Positions 12,601 to 26,229 of a stretch of DNA of 64,000 nucleotides are shown one piece after another. Both the position numbers and the translations under genes were made by a program. The number at the start of each line of letters is the position of its first letter. Within the stretch, counting starts at the first letter, position 1. Origin of the DNA: Hydra vulgaris (lineage: Eukaryota; Cnidaria; Hydrozoa; Anthoathecata; Hydridae); assembly GCF_038396675.1 (NCBI RefSeq), contig NC_088926.1:29900001-29964000 (forward strand), given 5' to 3'. The notes beneath the pieces are model-generated. The model was not told where the DNA came from. It saw nothing but the letters and a program-made list of their open reading frames with translations, and did not search any database.

Positions 12601-13023
12601 TGACCATTTATTTGATGTAGATTTTCTTTTTTTCCCAGTTTTGTTTTCACTTTTCTCAACTACGGTGTCAGCCTTTGTTGTTGAAAGTAATAGGAAGGGT
12701 GTGACTCTTTCGTGCATTCTTATTGGCTGGCAGTTATTTTGTGATTGGTTGGTAACAGTTAAGAACTTTTTTCCCTAAAGATCAGCACTTAAGAACTTTT
12801 TCTTCAAAATTTTACCAAAACAGCTGATGTACAGTATAGTATGTACAGTATAGTATATAATATGTACAGTAGCTGATGTATAGTATTCGATTTAAGCTAC
12901 TTCGGTACTTTTTCCATGGCCCAAATTTAAATGGATGGTTTAGGGGAGGTAATCAAATAATATACCGGTCTTTACTCATTTTTGAAAAAATGTAACTTAA
13001 GTACTTTTTCCACTGAGCCCTTC
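9601..13023 (-). mobile_element. Element B: 3.4 kb DNA transposon with 29-bp TIRs
   Basis: The first 29 bases, starting GAAGGGCTCAGTGGAAAAAG and ending TACTTAAGT, are the exact reverse complement of 12995-13023. Both ends are flanked by ATAT (9597-9600 and 13024-13027), so a 4-bp or shorter AT-type target duplication is possible but ambiguous in this sequence. The motif GTACTTTTT recurs subterminally (about 9825 and 12905, besides the TIRs), as expected for transposase binding sites. The interior holds a single minus-strand gene, the two-exon DUF7869-like protein. No other element interrupts it. The perfect TIRs with only two visible lesions in the gene suggest a relatively young copy. Confidence 0.85.
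10387..12717 (-). pseudogene. DUF7869-like putative transposase, two exons, two lesions
   Basis: Exon 1 runs 12717-12570 (ATG, 49 codons plus one base) and exon 2 runs 12109-10387. GT (12569) and AG (12110) sites and phase 1 rejoin the frame as ...KRAKAS-G-DAHKNHV. Exon 1 is basic (KTGKKRKSTSNKW). Exon 2 has a Cys cluster (CRCKC) and CDTCEKFNADI. It then has SIDDTQVIAMDFQKN, LVIFTDNCFSQNKNRYIVAF and PGHSRMPCDRHFGRIEK. The acidic residues in these three blocks fit a DDE/D RNase H-like arrangement and match what I recall of DUF7869 proteins. Lesions: an in-frame TAA at 12069-12071 and a one-base loss in a 13-A run (10891-10903) before the last 160 codons. The full product would be about 620 residues. 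The position inside 29-bp TIRs argues that it is the transposase. Chemistry is inferred. Confidence 0.8.
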
Positions 13024-13075
13024 ATATGTTAAAAAGAAAGTTTTGGATTACATATGTTTTCACTAATAAATAGTT

Positions 13076-13078
<3 letters not shown>

Positions 13079-13120
<42 letters not shown>
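13079..13120. repeat. (TA)n microsatellite
   Basis: A pure TA run directly adjoins the inverted-repeat element that starts at 13121. Confidence 0.95.
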
Positions 13121-13123
<3 letters not shown>

Positions 13124-13287
13124 TTGGAGTTGCAGCAGCATCATAGTGTGTTGGAGGGGGGGGGAGGATTTACAAACCCACGTTAATAACCTGTTTTGTA
13201 CATAACGCATTTATAAGTTTTATTATGCGTTTTGCTCAATGTTTTCTCCCAACACATGAACTATGACGCTGTCTGCGACTCCAAGGA
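13121..13287. mobile_element. 167-bp MITE-like inverted-repeat element in (TA)n
   Basis: TCCTTGGAGTTGCAGCAGCA at the left is mirrored by CTGTCTGCGACTCCAAGGA at the right. The match continues inward (CATCATAGTGTGTTGG against CCAACACATGAACTATG) for roughly 45 bp with a few mismatches. Both ends abut TA repeats, consistent with a TA target. No coding capacity is seen. Confidence 0.75.
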
Positions 13288-13289
13288 TA

Positions 13290-13585
<296 letters not shown>

Positions 13586-13587
13586 AT

Positions 13588-13618
13588 ATTTTATTAGAAA
13601 CACTTAACTGTTTCTAAT
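13588..13618. repeat. Small hairpin after (TA)n
   Basis: TTTATTAGAAACA and TGTTTCTAATAAA pair around CTTAAC. The sequence ATTAGAAACACTTAAC resembles the start of the 147-bp hairpin at 24574, which also adjoins (TA)n. Confidence 0.7.
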
Positions 13619-13936
13619 AAAAAAGGTATTTGTTTGTTTCTAAATTTGTTTTATTAAAAACAAAATAAATTTTAACTTTTTTTGCAACCATATTAGTCTT
13701 TGCTAACATGGTTGCAGGTTTTTCTCAACTTTAATTAAATAAACTTAAGAAAAAGTAATACAGGTGTATTACTTTTGATGATGGCAAATTAATTTTATTT
13801 TGCATTTATTTGGTTTCTTTATTTTATAATTTTTCGAATAAGATTTTTTTAGTTATTTATTAAGTTTTTTTATTTTATTGTTAACGTTAGAGTAAATTTA
13901 GAGTAAAGAAATAATTAGTGTTGCTTTGATAAATAT
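13619..13936. other. AT-rich spacer, no gene seen
   Basis: Low-complexity AT-rich sequence. A short inverted pair is present (GTAATACAGGTGTATTAC near 13756-13773). No coding sequence is recognised. The 5' end of the Helitron may lie here but no clear TC start can be assigned. Confidence 0.5.
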
Positions 13937-15000
13937 GTTTAATGATAATGATGACATTGAAATAGATGATAGGCTAGATGCAATTATGTATTTACAAGAC
14001 AATGTAAGTGCTATAAGGCGTGTTAAAAATAATCGTAGACCAAATGAAAGAAATTAGGCGAGATGAAATTAATCATTTACAAAATAAAAGAAATAGGCTT
14101 GATCGAGATAATGATTTTCGTAGCCAAAATGAAAGAATTAGGCTCGATTGAGATAATTTTAATCGTCGCCAAAATGAAAAAATAGGCTAAATCGAGGTGA
14201 AATTAATCATCGCCTAAATGAAAGAAGATCTGTTGGACAATAACGAATGTATTCTATAGCAAGAAGTAATGCTATTCCAGATTATAATTATTTAGGAGAA
14301 ATAATCAAATTTGTCAACACTGTGGTGCTGAGAAATTTCCAGATGAAACACATTTTCTATGTTGCCATAATGGTAAGGTAGCTTTACTTCCACTTTCACC
14401 ATTTACACAAGTTTTACAGGATTTATTTACAGGGAATTATGTAGATCGTAATGCTAATGTTAATTTTTTAAAACATATTCGAAACTATAATACCTGTCTT
14501 TCTTTCGCTTCTTTTAAAGCAACTCTAGTTCAACCAATAAATCATGGACCTCCATGTTTTAAAATATATGTGGCCAAATTTATCATTGTGTAGGTAATCT
14601 TAGGCCAAATCAAGATATTCACCAATATATTCTCAACTATCTATATATATATATGATCCACTTGCAGCAGTAAATTTTAGAATGCAACAACGTGGTAACT
14701 AACCCTGATGGTAATGATCTTTGTTTACGTGATTTAATGTTTCAATTGCAAACTATAATTACTGAGCAAAGTCCATTTGTTCTTGCATTTAAAAATATGG
14801 TTGAAGTAGAAGATGAAGAAATTTGTCAAGCGGCTATAGAAGGCTTATAGCGGCTTATAGAAAGAAACTATTTTAGCAATATGCTGTACATGCATATGTA
14901 AAAGTTAAAGGCAAGCGTCTTGCTTTTATCAGAAAATATCAAAATAAACTGAGAAGCAAGCATCATCTTACGTAGGAAGTCATAGAGCTTTAAAAGAAAA
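13937..15000 (+). pseudogene. Helitron N-terminal region (zinc motif), broken
   Basis: The region opens with tandem Arg/Asn-rich units (RNRLDRDNDFRSQNERIRLD and relatives, 14040-14230), as in many animal Helitron proteins. From 14310 it reads CQHCGAEKFPDETHFLCCHN and GKVALLPLSP, then IRNYNTCLSFASFKATLV. The CxxC...CC pattern and the IR-YN-AFASF block are family hallmarks. Several frames are needed to follow it and stops are frequent (for example at 14056, 14150 and 14593). It is a decayed 5' part of the same Rep-helicase gene. Confidence 0.7.
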
Positions 15001-15013
15001 TTTTGAAGATGCT

Positions 15014-16930
15014 ATGGCAATTATTAAAAAGTATGGTAAACCAGATCATTTTATTTCTTTTACTTGCATCCCAAAATGGCGTGAAATAACAGAAAATTTA
15101 TATCCAGGTCAGAATGCAAATGATAGACCTGATTTGGTCACTCGAGTATTTAAACTCAAGTTAAATAACCTCCTCAATGATATATTCAAACATGGTGTAT
15201 TAGGCAAAGTTGTAACGCATGTTCAGGTTATTGAGTTTCAAAAGCTTGGTTTGCCGCATGCCCACATTTTACTTCATTTAGCCAATGATGGTAAACTTGA
15301 AACAGCACAGGATATCAATTATATAATATGTGCAGATATTCCAGATCTGGTTGTTAATCGTGAACTTTATGATATTATTAAAACTTGCATGATTCACGGC
15401 CCATGTGGGATACTGAATCCTAATTCTCCCTGCATTAAAGATGGAGTGTGAAGCAGAAATTATCCTAAAGAATTTAATGCCAACGCAATAGCTATTCACA
15501 ATGGTTATCCACAATTTAGGCGTCGTGCTGATGGGTTGATTATCAATATCAAAAGCAAAAATGTAGATAACTGTTGGGTGGTACCTTACAATCCTTTGTT
15601 ATCTAAGAAATATCAGGCCCACATTAATGTTGAAGCTTGCATGTCTGTAAAGGCTGTTAAATATTTGTACAAATACATATGCAAAGGGCATGATTGTGCG
15701 AATGTTTTGATAAATGAACAGGTTAAACACAATAAAGTAAATACTTTTTTAGATTGTCGTTATGTTAATGCACCTGAGGCACTGTGGCGAATATTTAAGT
15801 ATCCTATAAGTCATATGTCACACACTACTATCCGTCTTAAAGTTCATCTTTCTGAGAATCAGATTGTGTATTTTAGAGAAGGAGAAGAACAAGTGGCTTT
15901 AGATCGTGCTGCCCAACGCGATACACACCTTACGGCATGGTTTAAATTAAATTCTGAAAATAAAGGAACGCATTGCTATTCATATGTAGACATTCCATAC
16001 CACTTTGTATTTAATGATAAACATTGTAAATGGAAGGTTAGACAAAGAGGTGGAAATAAGGTGATAGTAAGAATATATAAAGCTAGTCCAACAGGAGAAT
16101 TAATTTTTCTTCGCTTGTTACTTTTGCAGGCAAAAGGAGCAACATCTTGGGTGGATGTGCATACTGTTAATGGAATAGTTCTTGAAACCTTTCGTGAAGC
16201 ATGTGTTTTAAAAGGTTTGTTGCTAGATGACACTGAATGGCAGAATACTCTTGCTGAGGCAGTTTTAACGCGAATGCCTACGCAAATTAGACAGCTGTTT
16301 TCAGTTATTTTAACCTTTCGTGAACCTGACGACCCTTTGCATCTTTGGAATACATACAAAGCTTTTATGATGGAGGAATTCATTTATCGCCAAATTCCAT
16401 TTATATTAGCTGAACAAGCTACTCTTCGTCAAATCGAAAAGATTTCTAATCAAATTGGTAAAACGCAATTTGATTATAAATTGCCTGTTGTTGATGAATT
16501 CATAGATTTTAATCTAGAAAATTTAAATGATAATGTTAAGCAATCAATTGACGAAGCTATTAAAATGAGAACGCTTCTTAATGTCAATCAATTAAATGTT
16601 AGTAATGCTGTCCTTGCTGCATTGAACAAGCAACCAAGTGAAGAAAATCAACATTCCAGATTGTTTTTCATGGATGGACCAGCTGGTAGTGGAAAAACGT
16701 TTATGTATAACTATTTGGTTGCTGAAACCATTAGTTGGGGTTTTAATTCTGCTACAGCTGCATGGACTGGCATAGCAGCAACTCTTCTTACAAATGGATC
16801 TACATTGCATGGTTTATTTAAACTTCCTGTCCCAATATTGGATAACAGCACATGTAATGTAACCCCTAACTCTATACATGGAGATTTTTTAAAACAAGTT
16901 AATTGTTTTTGCTTGATGAAACATCCATGA
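15014..16930 (+). pseudogene. Helitron Rep (HUH) and start of helicase
   Basis: The first frame (15014-15451) reads PDHFISFTCIPKWREI and GLPHAHILLHL, where HAH is the HUH metal-binding motif of rolling-circle initiators. After a TGA and shift, the second frame (15536-16930) has AVKYLYKYICKGHDC, with the two Tyr expected to nick and rejoin DNA. LLLLQAKGATSWVDVHTVNG follows, and then the helicase Walker A GPAGSGKTF near residue 380. Family proteins exceed 1,300 residues. The frame is lost at LKQVNCFCLMKHP through a single-base shift just before the Walker B segment. HUH and both Tyr are preserved, so the break is more recent than the family's loss of function motifs. Confidence 0.88.
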
Positions 16931-17875
16931 TACCTAAACATGCCTTAAATGCAATTGATAGATTGTTAAAAGATGTTTGCAACAACAACTTTCCGTTGAG
17001 GGGAAAAGTCATTCTTTTTGGTGGTGACTTCAGGCAAATACTGCCTGTTGTGAAAAGAGGACAACCAGCTGAAATTGTAGAATCATTTATAAAATGTTCC
17101 TTACAGTGACGATGGGTGCAGAAATTTACATTAACTGAAAATATGAGAGTATATGATGGGGAAAGTGAATTTTCGCAATGGCTATTAAAACTTGGTAGTT
17201 GAACAATGCCTGAAAATGAAGAGGGTCCTTTTAAAGGATGCATAGAAATACCCTATCAGTGCATTATTAGAGAAAATATCTCTATTGTTGATAAGATTTT
17301 TGGAGATGCTGAGCAAAATGTTTATCCTAAACGTGTCATTTTAACACCCACTAATGTGGATTCATTATCAATTAATGAAGAAGTGCTTGAATGTCTACCG
17401 GGTGAAGTCAAAATTTATTTAAGTGCTGATCAAATTAAGATTGATGACATTAATGAAAGAAATAACTTTCCTGTTGAGTTTTTGAACAGCTTAACTCCTT
17501 CAGGCATGCCTCCTCATTGTTTAAAATTGAAAATTGGTTGTGTAATTATGCTACTTAGAAATTTAGATCTCAAAGCTCGGCTATGCAATGGCACTCAAAT
17601 GAAAGTTTGTGCTCTTCAATATAATTATATTGATGCAGAGGTTTTGACAGGTGTTTCCGGTGGTAAACGGGTATTTGTTCCTCGAATTCAGTTGGCTCCA
17701 TCAGATTCTAACTTACTTCTTGTTCTGAAACGTCGTCAGTTTCCTGTCAGATTGGCATATTCAATGACAATTAATAAAAGTCAAGGTCAAACATTTGACT
17801 GAGTTGGTGTATATCTAAAAAAACCGTGTTTATCTCATGGGCAACTATATATTGCATGTTCGAGAACTAGAGCAT
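16903..17875 (+). pseudogene. Helitron PIF1-like helicase, C-terminal part
   Basis: The Walker B block FLLDETSMIPKHALN is followed by GGDFRQILPVVKRGQ. After a TGA at about 17107, the region resumes with ILTPTNVDSLSINEEVLE, LKIGCVIMLLRNLDLKARLC (motif V-like region) and RLAYSMTINKSQGQTFD. A stop separates this from the terminal GVYLKKPCLSHGQLYIACSR. These are canonical SF1/PIF1 helicase motifs and the CSR end of Helitron proteins. Two nonsense changes and one frameshift leave it non-functional. Confidence 0.88.
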
Positions 17876-17909
17876 TTAATAGTTTGTTTTTCAAAATTGA
17901 TAAACATAC

Positions 17910-17951
17910 CATTTTTCACCGACCATATCTTAATATGGTCGGTGAAAAATG
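17910..17951. repeat. Perfect 19-bp hairpin, candidate Helitron 3' end
   Basis: ATTTTTCACCGACCATAT (17911-17928), loop CTTA and ATATGGTCGGTGAAAAAT (17933-17950) pair perfectly, extended by one C-G pair. It lies about 35 bp after the CSR motif of the helicase. Helitrons end in a hairpin followed by CTRR, and CTAA followed by T occurs at 17975-17979. Confidence 0.7.
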
Positions 17952-18244
17952 TTACACAAATAATGCTATATTTTCTAATGTTCTTAATTTATAGTCTAGG
18001 TTTTTTCACATTTCTAAATGTTCATATCTTGCAAGCACGAGCTGTATAATGTATGTAATGACTTTTAGTTATTAATTATACTTTAATATATCAATTGTAT
18101 TTTTTATTTATCATTTGTCCTTTTTTTTGTTTAAACATTTGTTCCAAAATTCCATATGAAATTCCAAATGTTGCATTAACAAAATATCATAAATTTTGAA
18201 TTATTTAATAAATGGTTTTCAAAAATGTTTTATTTACAAATATA

Positions 18245-19309
18245 GGGTAAAACCACCAATTCCTGGCCACTTAATTTTCATCTGCGTTGTATATTACCAC
18301 GAATGGCTCAGGTTCATGAAAAATTATTTCTAAACTCTTAAAAAACTTCTTGAGGTACAACTTATGACAAGTTTGGTAATTTTTGTTGATAAATTAACTA
18401 GATTTAGCACAAATACAACAAGGCGTAAAAAACACCATTTCATGGCCGGAGATCCAAAACATGGCCAATACGAACTTATTCCTGGCCATCACGTTTTACG
18501 AAGTAAAAGTATTGACAATATTTTTAAATTTAAATAAAAAAGAAAACAAATTTATTGTCTCGAGTTTAATTAAGTAAGTTCTACATAAATTTTTACTCTC
18601 GCAAATTTAATTCTTTTTTTAATAGCTAAACAAACAATGGATTTTGAAACGCTTCGCAACACTTTAATGTTTTTAAATTAGCAGATGTCTTAAAAAAACA
18701 AATATTAACTTGATATATTTATGTGATTACTACTTATGTTTCAGCATGAAAATAATAAAATAGAATAAATAATGTAGATAATAAAAAATCGATTCAACTT
18801 TAAAATTAAAACTTAAATTTTTATTCTACCTACATTTATATTATAACTAGATCTTATTCATGGCCAAGAATAGGTTGACATGTGGCCATGATTAGGTCAT
18901 TATTTATGGGTAACAAAAACTAAAAAAGTGACAACTTAAACACAGCCAAACGAAGTAATTTTTATTTCAAATCAAAGTAAAATGTTTTTATTACTAGAAT
19001 AAACCATTGCAATTGAGTTAAATTTTATTATTGTTATTAAACAAGATAAATCAGCGAGACGTTTTTTCGCATTTTTGTTTTCACTTTCGGAATATTTTCC
19101 ACAATATAAACAAAGTTAGTAAAATTTTAAATCTCAAATAAATAACGTAGCGTTGATCTTATGTAAAGGACTGAGGTTCCAAACTTAAAAGTTAGATTAA
19201 ATTTTCATTTTCAAAATTTTGGAAAGCCACCAACTCAATATTTAAGACAATAAAGTTCATTGAAAAGTGGCCAGGAATTGGTACTGGCCAGGTATAGGTG
19301 GTTTTACCC
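18245..19309. mobile_element. 1,065-bp non-autonomous transposon with TA duplication
   Basis: The left end GGGTAAAACCACCAATTCCT continues into GGCCACTT. The right end, reversed, reads GGGTAAAACCACC, then a 15-16-bp extra copy (TATACCTGGCCAGTAC), then CAATTCCTGGCCACTT. TA flanks both sides (18243-18244 and 19310-19311). Inside, TGGCCAnGAATnGG-like motifs recur near both ends (about 18440-18490 and 18860-18900). There is no open frame of note. It is probably a MITE-like derivative of a TA-targeting element. The parent is not identified. Confidence 0.82.
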
Positions 19310-19456
19310 TACTTGAATTTTAAATGATTATTGTTTTAATATTAAACATTTAATTTTTTTTATAAAAAAATATAAAAAATGTAACCAGTTTTTGTTATTT
19401 TGCCTACTGTTATAACTGTTTTTAAAAAGTTGCTAGTGTTATAATTCATAGCCAAA

Positions 19457-19625
19457 TGTGTAGAGCTAGGTCGTAAAACTAGCCAAGCAAGTATGTGTAG
19501 TGCTAGGCTGTTAAACTAGCCAAGCAAGTGTCTTGCAGTTGCAGTGTGTGTAGAGCTAGACCGTTAAACTAGCCAAGCAAGTGACTTGCAGTGTGTGTAG
19601 AGCTAGACTGTTATGCTAGCCGCCT
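19457..19625. repeat. Minisatellite with AAACTAGCCAAGCAAGT core
   Basis: Four copies occur with unit spacing of roughly 37, 53 and 46 bp. The shared core is GTGTAGAGCTAGNCNGTWAA followed by ACTAGCCAAGCAAGT, with TCTTGCAG or ACTTGCAG in some. GCTAG and CTAGC within each unit form a small inverted repeat. Confidence 0.85.
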
Positions 19626-20857
19626 ATTCTTTATAACTAAAAATCTATTTAAAAAGAAAAAAAAAAGTAGCGATCAGCAAAATTGCAAACTTTGCCAGCC
19701 AAGACCATTAATTAGCAGAGATGTGAGACAGCATTTAGTGCCAAAAGGTGTTTGGATCGTTTATAAGTTACGTAACGCAAACTTATACAATAAAATAAAA
19801 AAGTTCAAAAGTTTTACCTCGCAGGGTTTTAATATTTAGATAAATTAGCGCATTAAGTTTAATGAAAATTGACGCGTAAAAGAGCTAAATAACTCCAACT
19901 TCTGTTTTTAGATATACTTTGCGTTGCGTAATTTATGGACGATATATACGATATTTAATTTCTGTTGTCTAACCTTTTATAGCTATACATATATATATAT
20001 ATATAAAACACATGCCTGTTAATATTTTGTGTAATTTCATCCTACAAATATCTTAAGCTATTTGCTATTGCTTTGCGTAATTGTTGTGATGTTATTGTTG
20101 TAATCTTTTGTGTTGATAGACAGCTTGGCTTACCTTCCCGTGGTGTCTATCGTTAAAAATGATTACAGGTAGTTTCTCTAAATGCTTTTAATTATTCAAT
20201 AAAAGCCAATATAGCATTTGATATTACTATAGTACAATTGTTTGTATCTCATTATTTTTATCTTTAGTGTTATTAATATTTTAGCTCTTTGAATGAGATT
20301 AAACGAGTTGGCTTTTCATTAAAGATAAAAATATTATTGGTTTCAAAAATGAACACCAAAGCCAAAGTGCTTACAAAATTAAGTAGTTTTTAAAAATCTT
20401 TCTATTTTGTTCTTTTTTTAATTTATTATTATTTTTTTTTTTTTTAATTTTACTTTTTACTTATTTTTCTATAACTTCCTACTAGCATGGAATCACGTAG
20501 CTTTTTTAATGTTTAATCATCTTCCCTACCGATAATAATTGTTTACGGTATTTTTTTTTTTTAAATTACTAAATAAGACTTTGATGATCTATGCATGTAA
20601 TTCAAGACATATTTTAACAAAACAATTTTGTGATTTGCGCATTTAATGTTCAAATGTTGCGGAATAAACGGTTAACTGTATCTTTAATGAAGCTTACAGT
20701 TTTGTTTAACTAAGAAGCCAAGAAAAATAAAAGTAAGCACAACTAAAAATGTATTAATAAATTTATATTTCATTAGAGAAAACAAATAAAAAATAAATTA
20801 TTAATAATTTATTTACTAAAAACCCGTATTACGGGTTGCCTACTGCTAGTTTTTTAT
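19626..20857. other. Non-coding AT-rich stretch
   Basis: I recognise no gene. The part at 20140-20345 resembles 9195-9370, and 20806-20851 repeats the CCCGTATTACGGGTTGC segment seen at 4881-4924. A short (TA)n lies at 19987-20005. Confidence 0.55.
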
Positions 20858-23435
20858 TAAAAGCAGAATGTCATGGTAATTCACCCACTTTAGCTAATCT
20901 AGCAAACTGTGGAATAAGTAAAAAGGAAAAAATATTGGACTTTGTAGAGGACTCAATTAATGAAACTCAAACTTTAAACTAGCAATCGGAACTCAATAAG
21001 GAGTGAGTATGTTTCCCTTTCGATTTGCCATTGAATAAAAAAAGTAATCCAGGACTTTGAGAAATTTTTTCAGCTGAGGATATACAATTTTGGATAGAGA
21101 ACGGTCCGTTAAAATGTCAAAATACAGATTATGACTTTAAATCCTCTAAAACGATGTATCAAGATCGCGATCGATATTGCTCAAAAAACTTGCTAATGGG
21201 GAAAAAAGTAAATGGTGAAACGTTTAATAGAGAATGTTTCATATATTCCCCAGCATTAGGTTGTGTATTCTGTTTTGTCTGCAAGCTTTTTGAACCCTCA
21301 AAATGTGCTTTAGCTTCAACAGGATATAGAGATTGGAAAAATTCAGGGGCATCAATTCAGGGGCATGAACACTCATCAGACCACAGAAAAGTTTCATTAG
21401 CATACTTAATACATAAGAAAAACATAAGAAAAAATAACAAGGTTTACATACATAAGAAAAAATAACAATGTTTTTTTAAATGATCAACTTCTTAACGAAA
21501 TTCGCAATAAAAAAAAACAACTGGAGAGAGGTTGTAAGAAAAGTTATACCTTTAATCTTCACATTGATCGAAAGAAACTTAGCTTTTAGAGATTCAAATG
21601 AAAAATTTGGGTCTGAGAGCAACGGGAATTTTATTGGTCTGCTTGAGTTGATCCTTTATTGAGTTTGATCCTTTATTGGTCAAACACATAAAAAAATTAT
21701 GGTGACAGTGATTATGGAAAAATAAACTACCTCTCAAAGAATACATGTAATGAACTAACTGTATTGATGGCAAGAAAAGTTTTGCAATCAATCAGCGACG
21801 ATGTTTTAAAATCTAAGTATTATAGATTACCAATAGATTCAACACCTGATGCGAGTCACAAAGATCAACTATGTGTGATCTTGAGGTACATTGATCAAAT
21901 TTCTAGTGAGCCTATTGAAAGATTTGTCATCTTCATTCACATCGATATTCACACAAGGGAAAATTTTGCAAATGTAAACGTGGACTTTTTTAACGTAAAA
22001 TTGAACTTGGAAATCAGCAACTGCAGAAGCCAGTCTTATGATAACTCAAGCAGTATGACTGGAAAATATAAAGGAATGAAAACTAGAATTTTGGAGTTCA
22101 ATAAGCTCGCAAAATTCTTACCATGTTCAGGTCATTCTCTTAACTTGGCAGGAGAGGCTGCTGTAGATTGCTGCATCGAGGCAATCAATTTTTTTGGTTT
22201 TGTTCAAGAACTGTACAATTTTTTTTCTGCTTCTACAAAGTTGTGGCGTGTTTTGGAACAGTTTGCAAGTAGTTCATTGAAATCACTATCGAATACTCGG
22301 TGGAGCACACATGCTGACTCGGTCAAAACCATTCACCAGAACTACAATAAATTAATGAAAGGATTGACCAAAATCAATGAGTGTGAAAGTTTTGAAAGTT
22401 AAAAAAACAGCTGCAGCTGGAAATTTACTATCGAAAATGGAAACTTTTGAATTTGCTTTACAAACAATAAAATGTGATCAAATTTTGCAACGAATGAATG
22501 CTGTTTCCAAATCATTGCAAAGTGCAACTATTACTCTAGATACATGAGCTGAACTTTATTCATCTCTTGGAGATTATCTTCTTGGATTAACTAACACATT
22601 TGATTTAATAGAACAAGATGCAAAACTACTGTTACCAGAAATAGATTATTTACAAAAGAGACACCGTAGTAGTAAAGCGCTACTAGGTGAAAACTGATCA
22701 GAAGAACCTTAATTAAGTCCACGTGAAGAGTTTAAGACAAACATTTTTTTAAAAACTATCAAAAATCTTACTACAAATTTAAAAGAAATAGCTCAATGCT
22801 ATCAGGAACTGAATGTAAAATTTGTATTTTTAATAGACACGAGATTCAACAAAGATAAGCTGAAGACATGCGTTATTCGTCTGGTAGAAGACTACACGGA
22901 AGATATTGATGATAATTTATATGCAGAAATTGAACATCTACATCTGTATTTGAAAGAACATTTTAATGCTCAAGTTCCTGAATTGTCCCATTTGTTTTTA
23001 TACAAACTTATAAAGGAAAAACAAATGGAGGCTACATTTCTAAATACTGAAATCATTCTTAGGGTTTTCAAATGTTTCATGATATCCAAATGCTCTGGAG
23101 AAAGGTCATTTTCAAAATTAAAATTAACAAAAAATGATTTGCAATCAACTATGTCACAAAAAATGTTAAACAAATTTGCATTATTATCAAGTAACGCAGA
23201 TAAAATGAAGTCAACTATTATAGACTCATTGATTAAAGATTTTGTTAATGAAAAAGATTATGTAGATTTAAAAAAATTATTTTTAAAATATATTAAAAAA
23301 ATATATATACTTAAAAAATTGAAATAAAACTAAGATTATATTTTTATAAACTAACATATTACTTCTAAATATATGGGGCCGCAGGCTTTTTTTTGGCCTA
23401 GGGCCCCTAAAACTGTAAATCCGGCTCTGCCAGTA
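20858..23435 (+). mobile_element. hAT-superfamily element (ZMYM1/DUF4371 type)
   Basis: The element contains the broken transposase described next. It ends with a GC-rich terminal sequence at about 23372-23435 (GGCCTAGGGCCCCTAAAACT, then GTAAATCCGGCTCTGCC), which looks like a terminal inverted repeat of this hAT type. The matching left end (GGCAGAGCCGGATTTAC) was not found just upstream. Either the 5' end is lost or it lies beyond intervening insertions. Confidence 0.7.
20884..23327 (+). pseudogene. ZMYM1-like hAT transposase, multiply broken
   Basis: Reading across frames: FSAEDIQFWIENGPLKCQ, then the TTF-type zinc segment with YQDRDRYCSKN and VFCFVCKLFEP (21154-21465). Next is the DUF4371 block (LIERNLAFRDSNEKFG, NFIGLLELI), then STPDASHKDQLCVILRYID with the first catalytic Asp. 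NCRSQSYDNSSSMTGKYKGM and LPCSGHSLNLAGEAAVD carry the second acidic region, and SLSNTRWSTHADSV follows. The C-terminal dimerisation block is FKCFMISKCSGERSFSKLKL (22950-23327). Stops and shifts occur near 20980, 21010, 21059, 21465, 21660, 22402, 22545 and 22697. The order and motifs match ZMYM1-like hAT proteins. The copy is dead. Confidence 0.85.
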
Positions 23436-24720
<1,285 letters not shown>

Positions 24721-24792
24721 ATATAATCGCTCTGTTCTTTTAAGAACATTGATCACTCTTGTGAAGAATACATCTTAAAGTTGTTTAAATAC

Positions 24793-26120
<1,328 letters not shown>

Positions 26121-26229
26121 AATTGTTATAAAGAATTAAGCAGGGCGATTGCATAGAAAATAGTTTATTGTTTATTTATTACATGTTACATGGTTTAGTA
26201 ACAATGCCACAAATTTTAGAGCCATATAA

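Larger units (their letters stand above)
13937..17978 (+). mobile_element. Helitron (rolling-circle transposon), decayed
   Basis: In order on the plus strand are a Helitron-type N-terminal region, a HUH replication initiator and a PIF1-like helicase, then a 19-bp-stem hairpin (17910-17951) and a possible CTAA|T end at 17975-17979. The order Rep then helicase on one strand is diagnostic of Helitrons. The coding region is broken by many stops and frameshifts. The hairpin-to-CTAA distance (about 24 nt) is longer than the usual 10-12, so the 3' terminus is provisional. The 5' terminus was not located. Confidence 0.88.
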
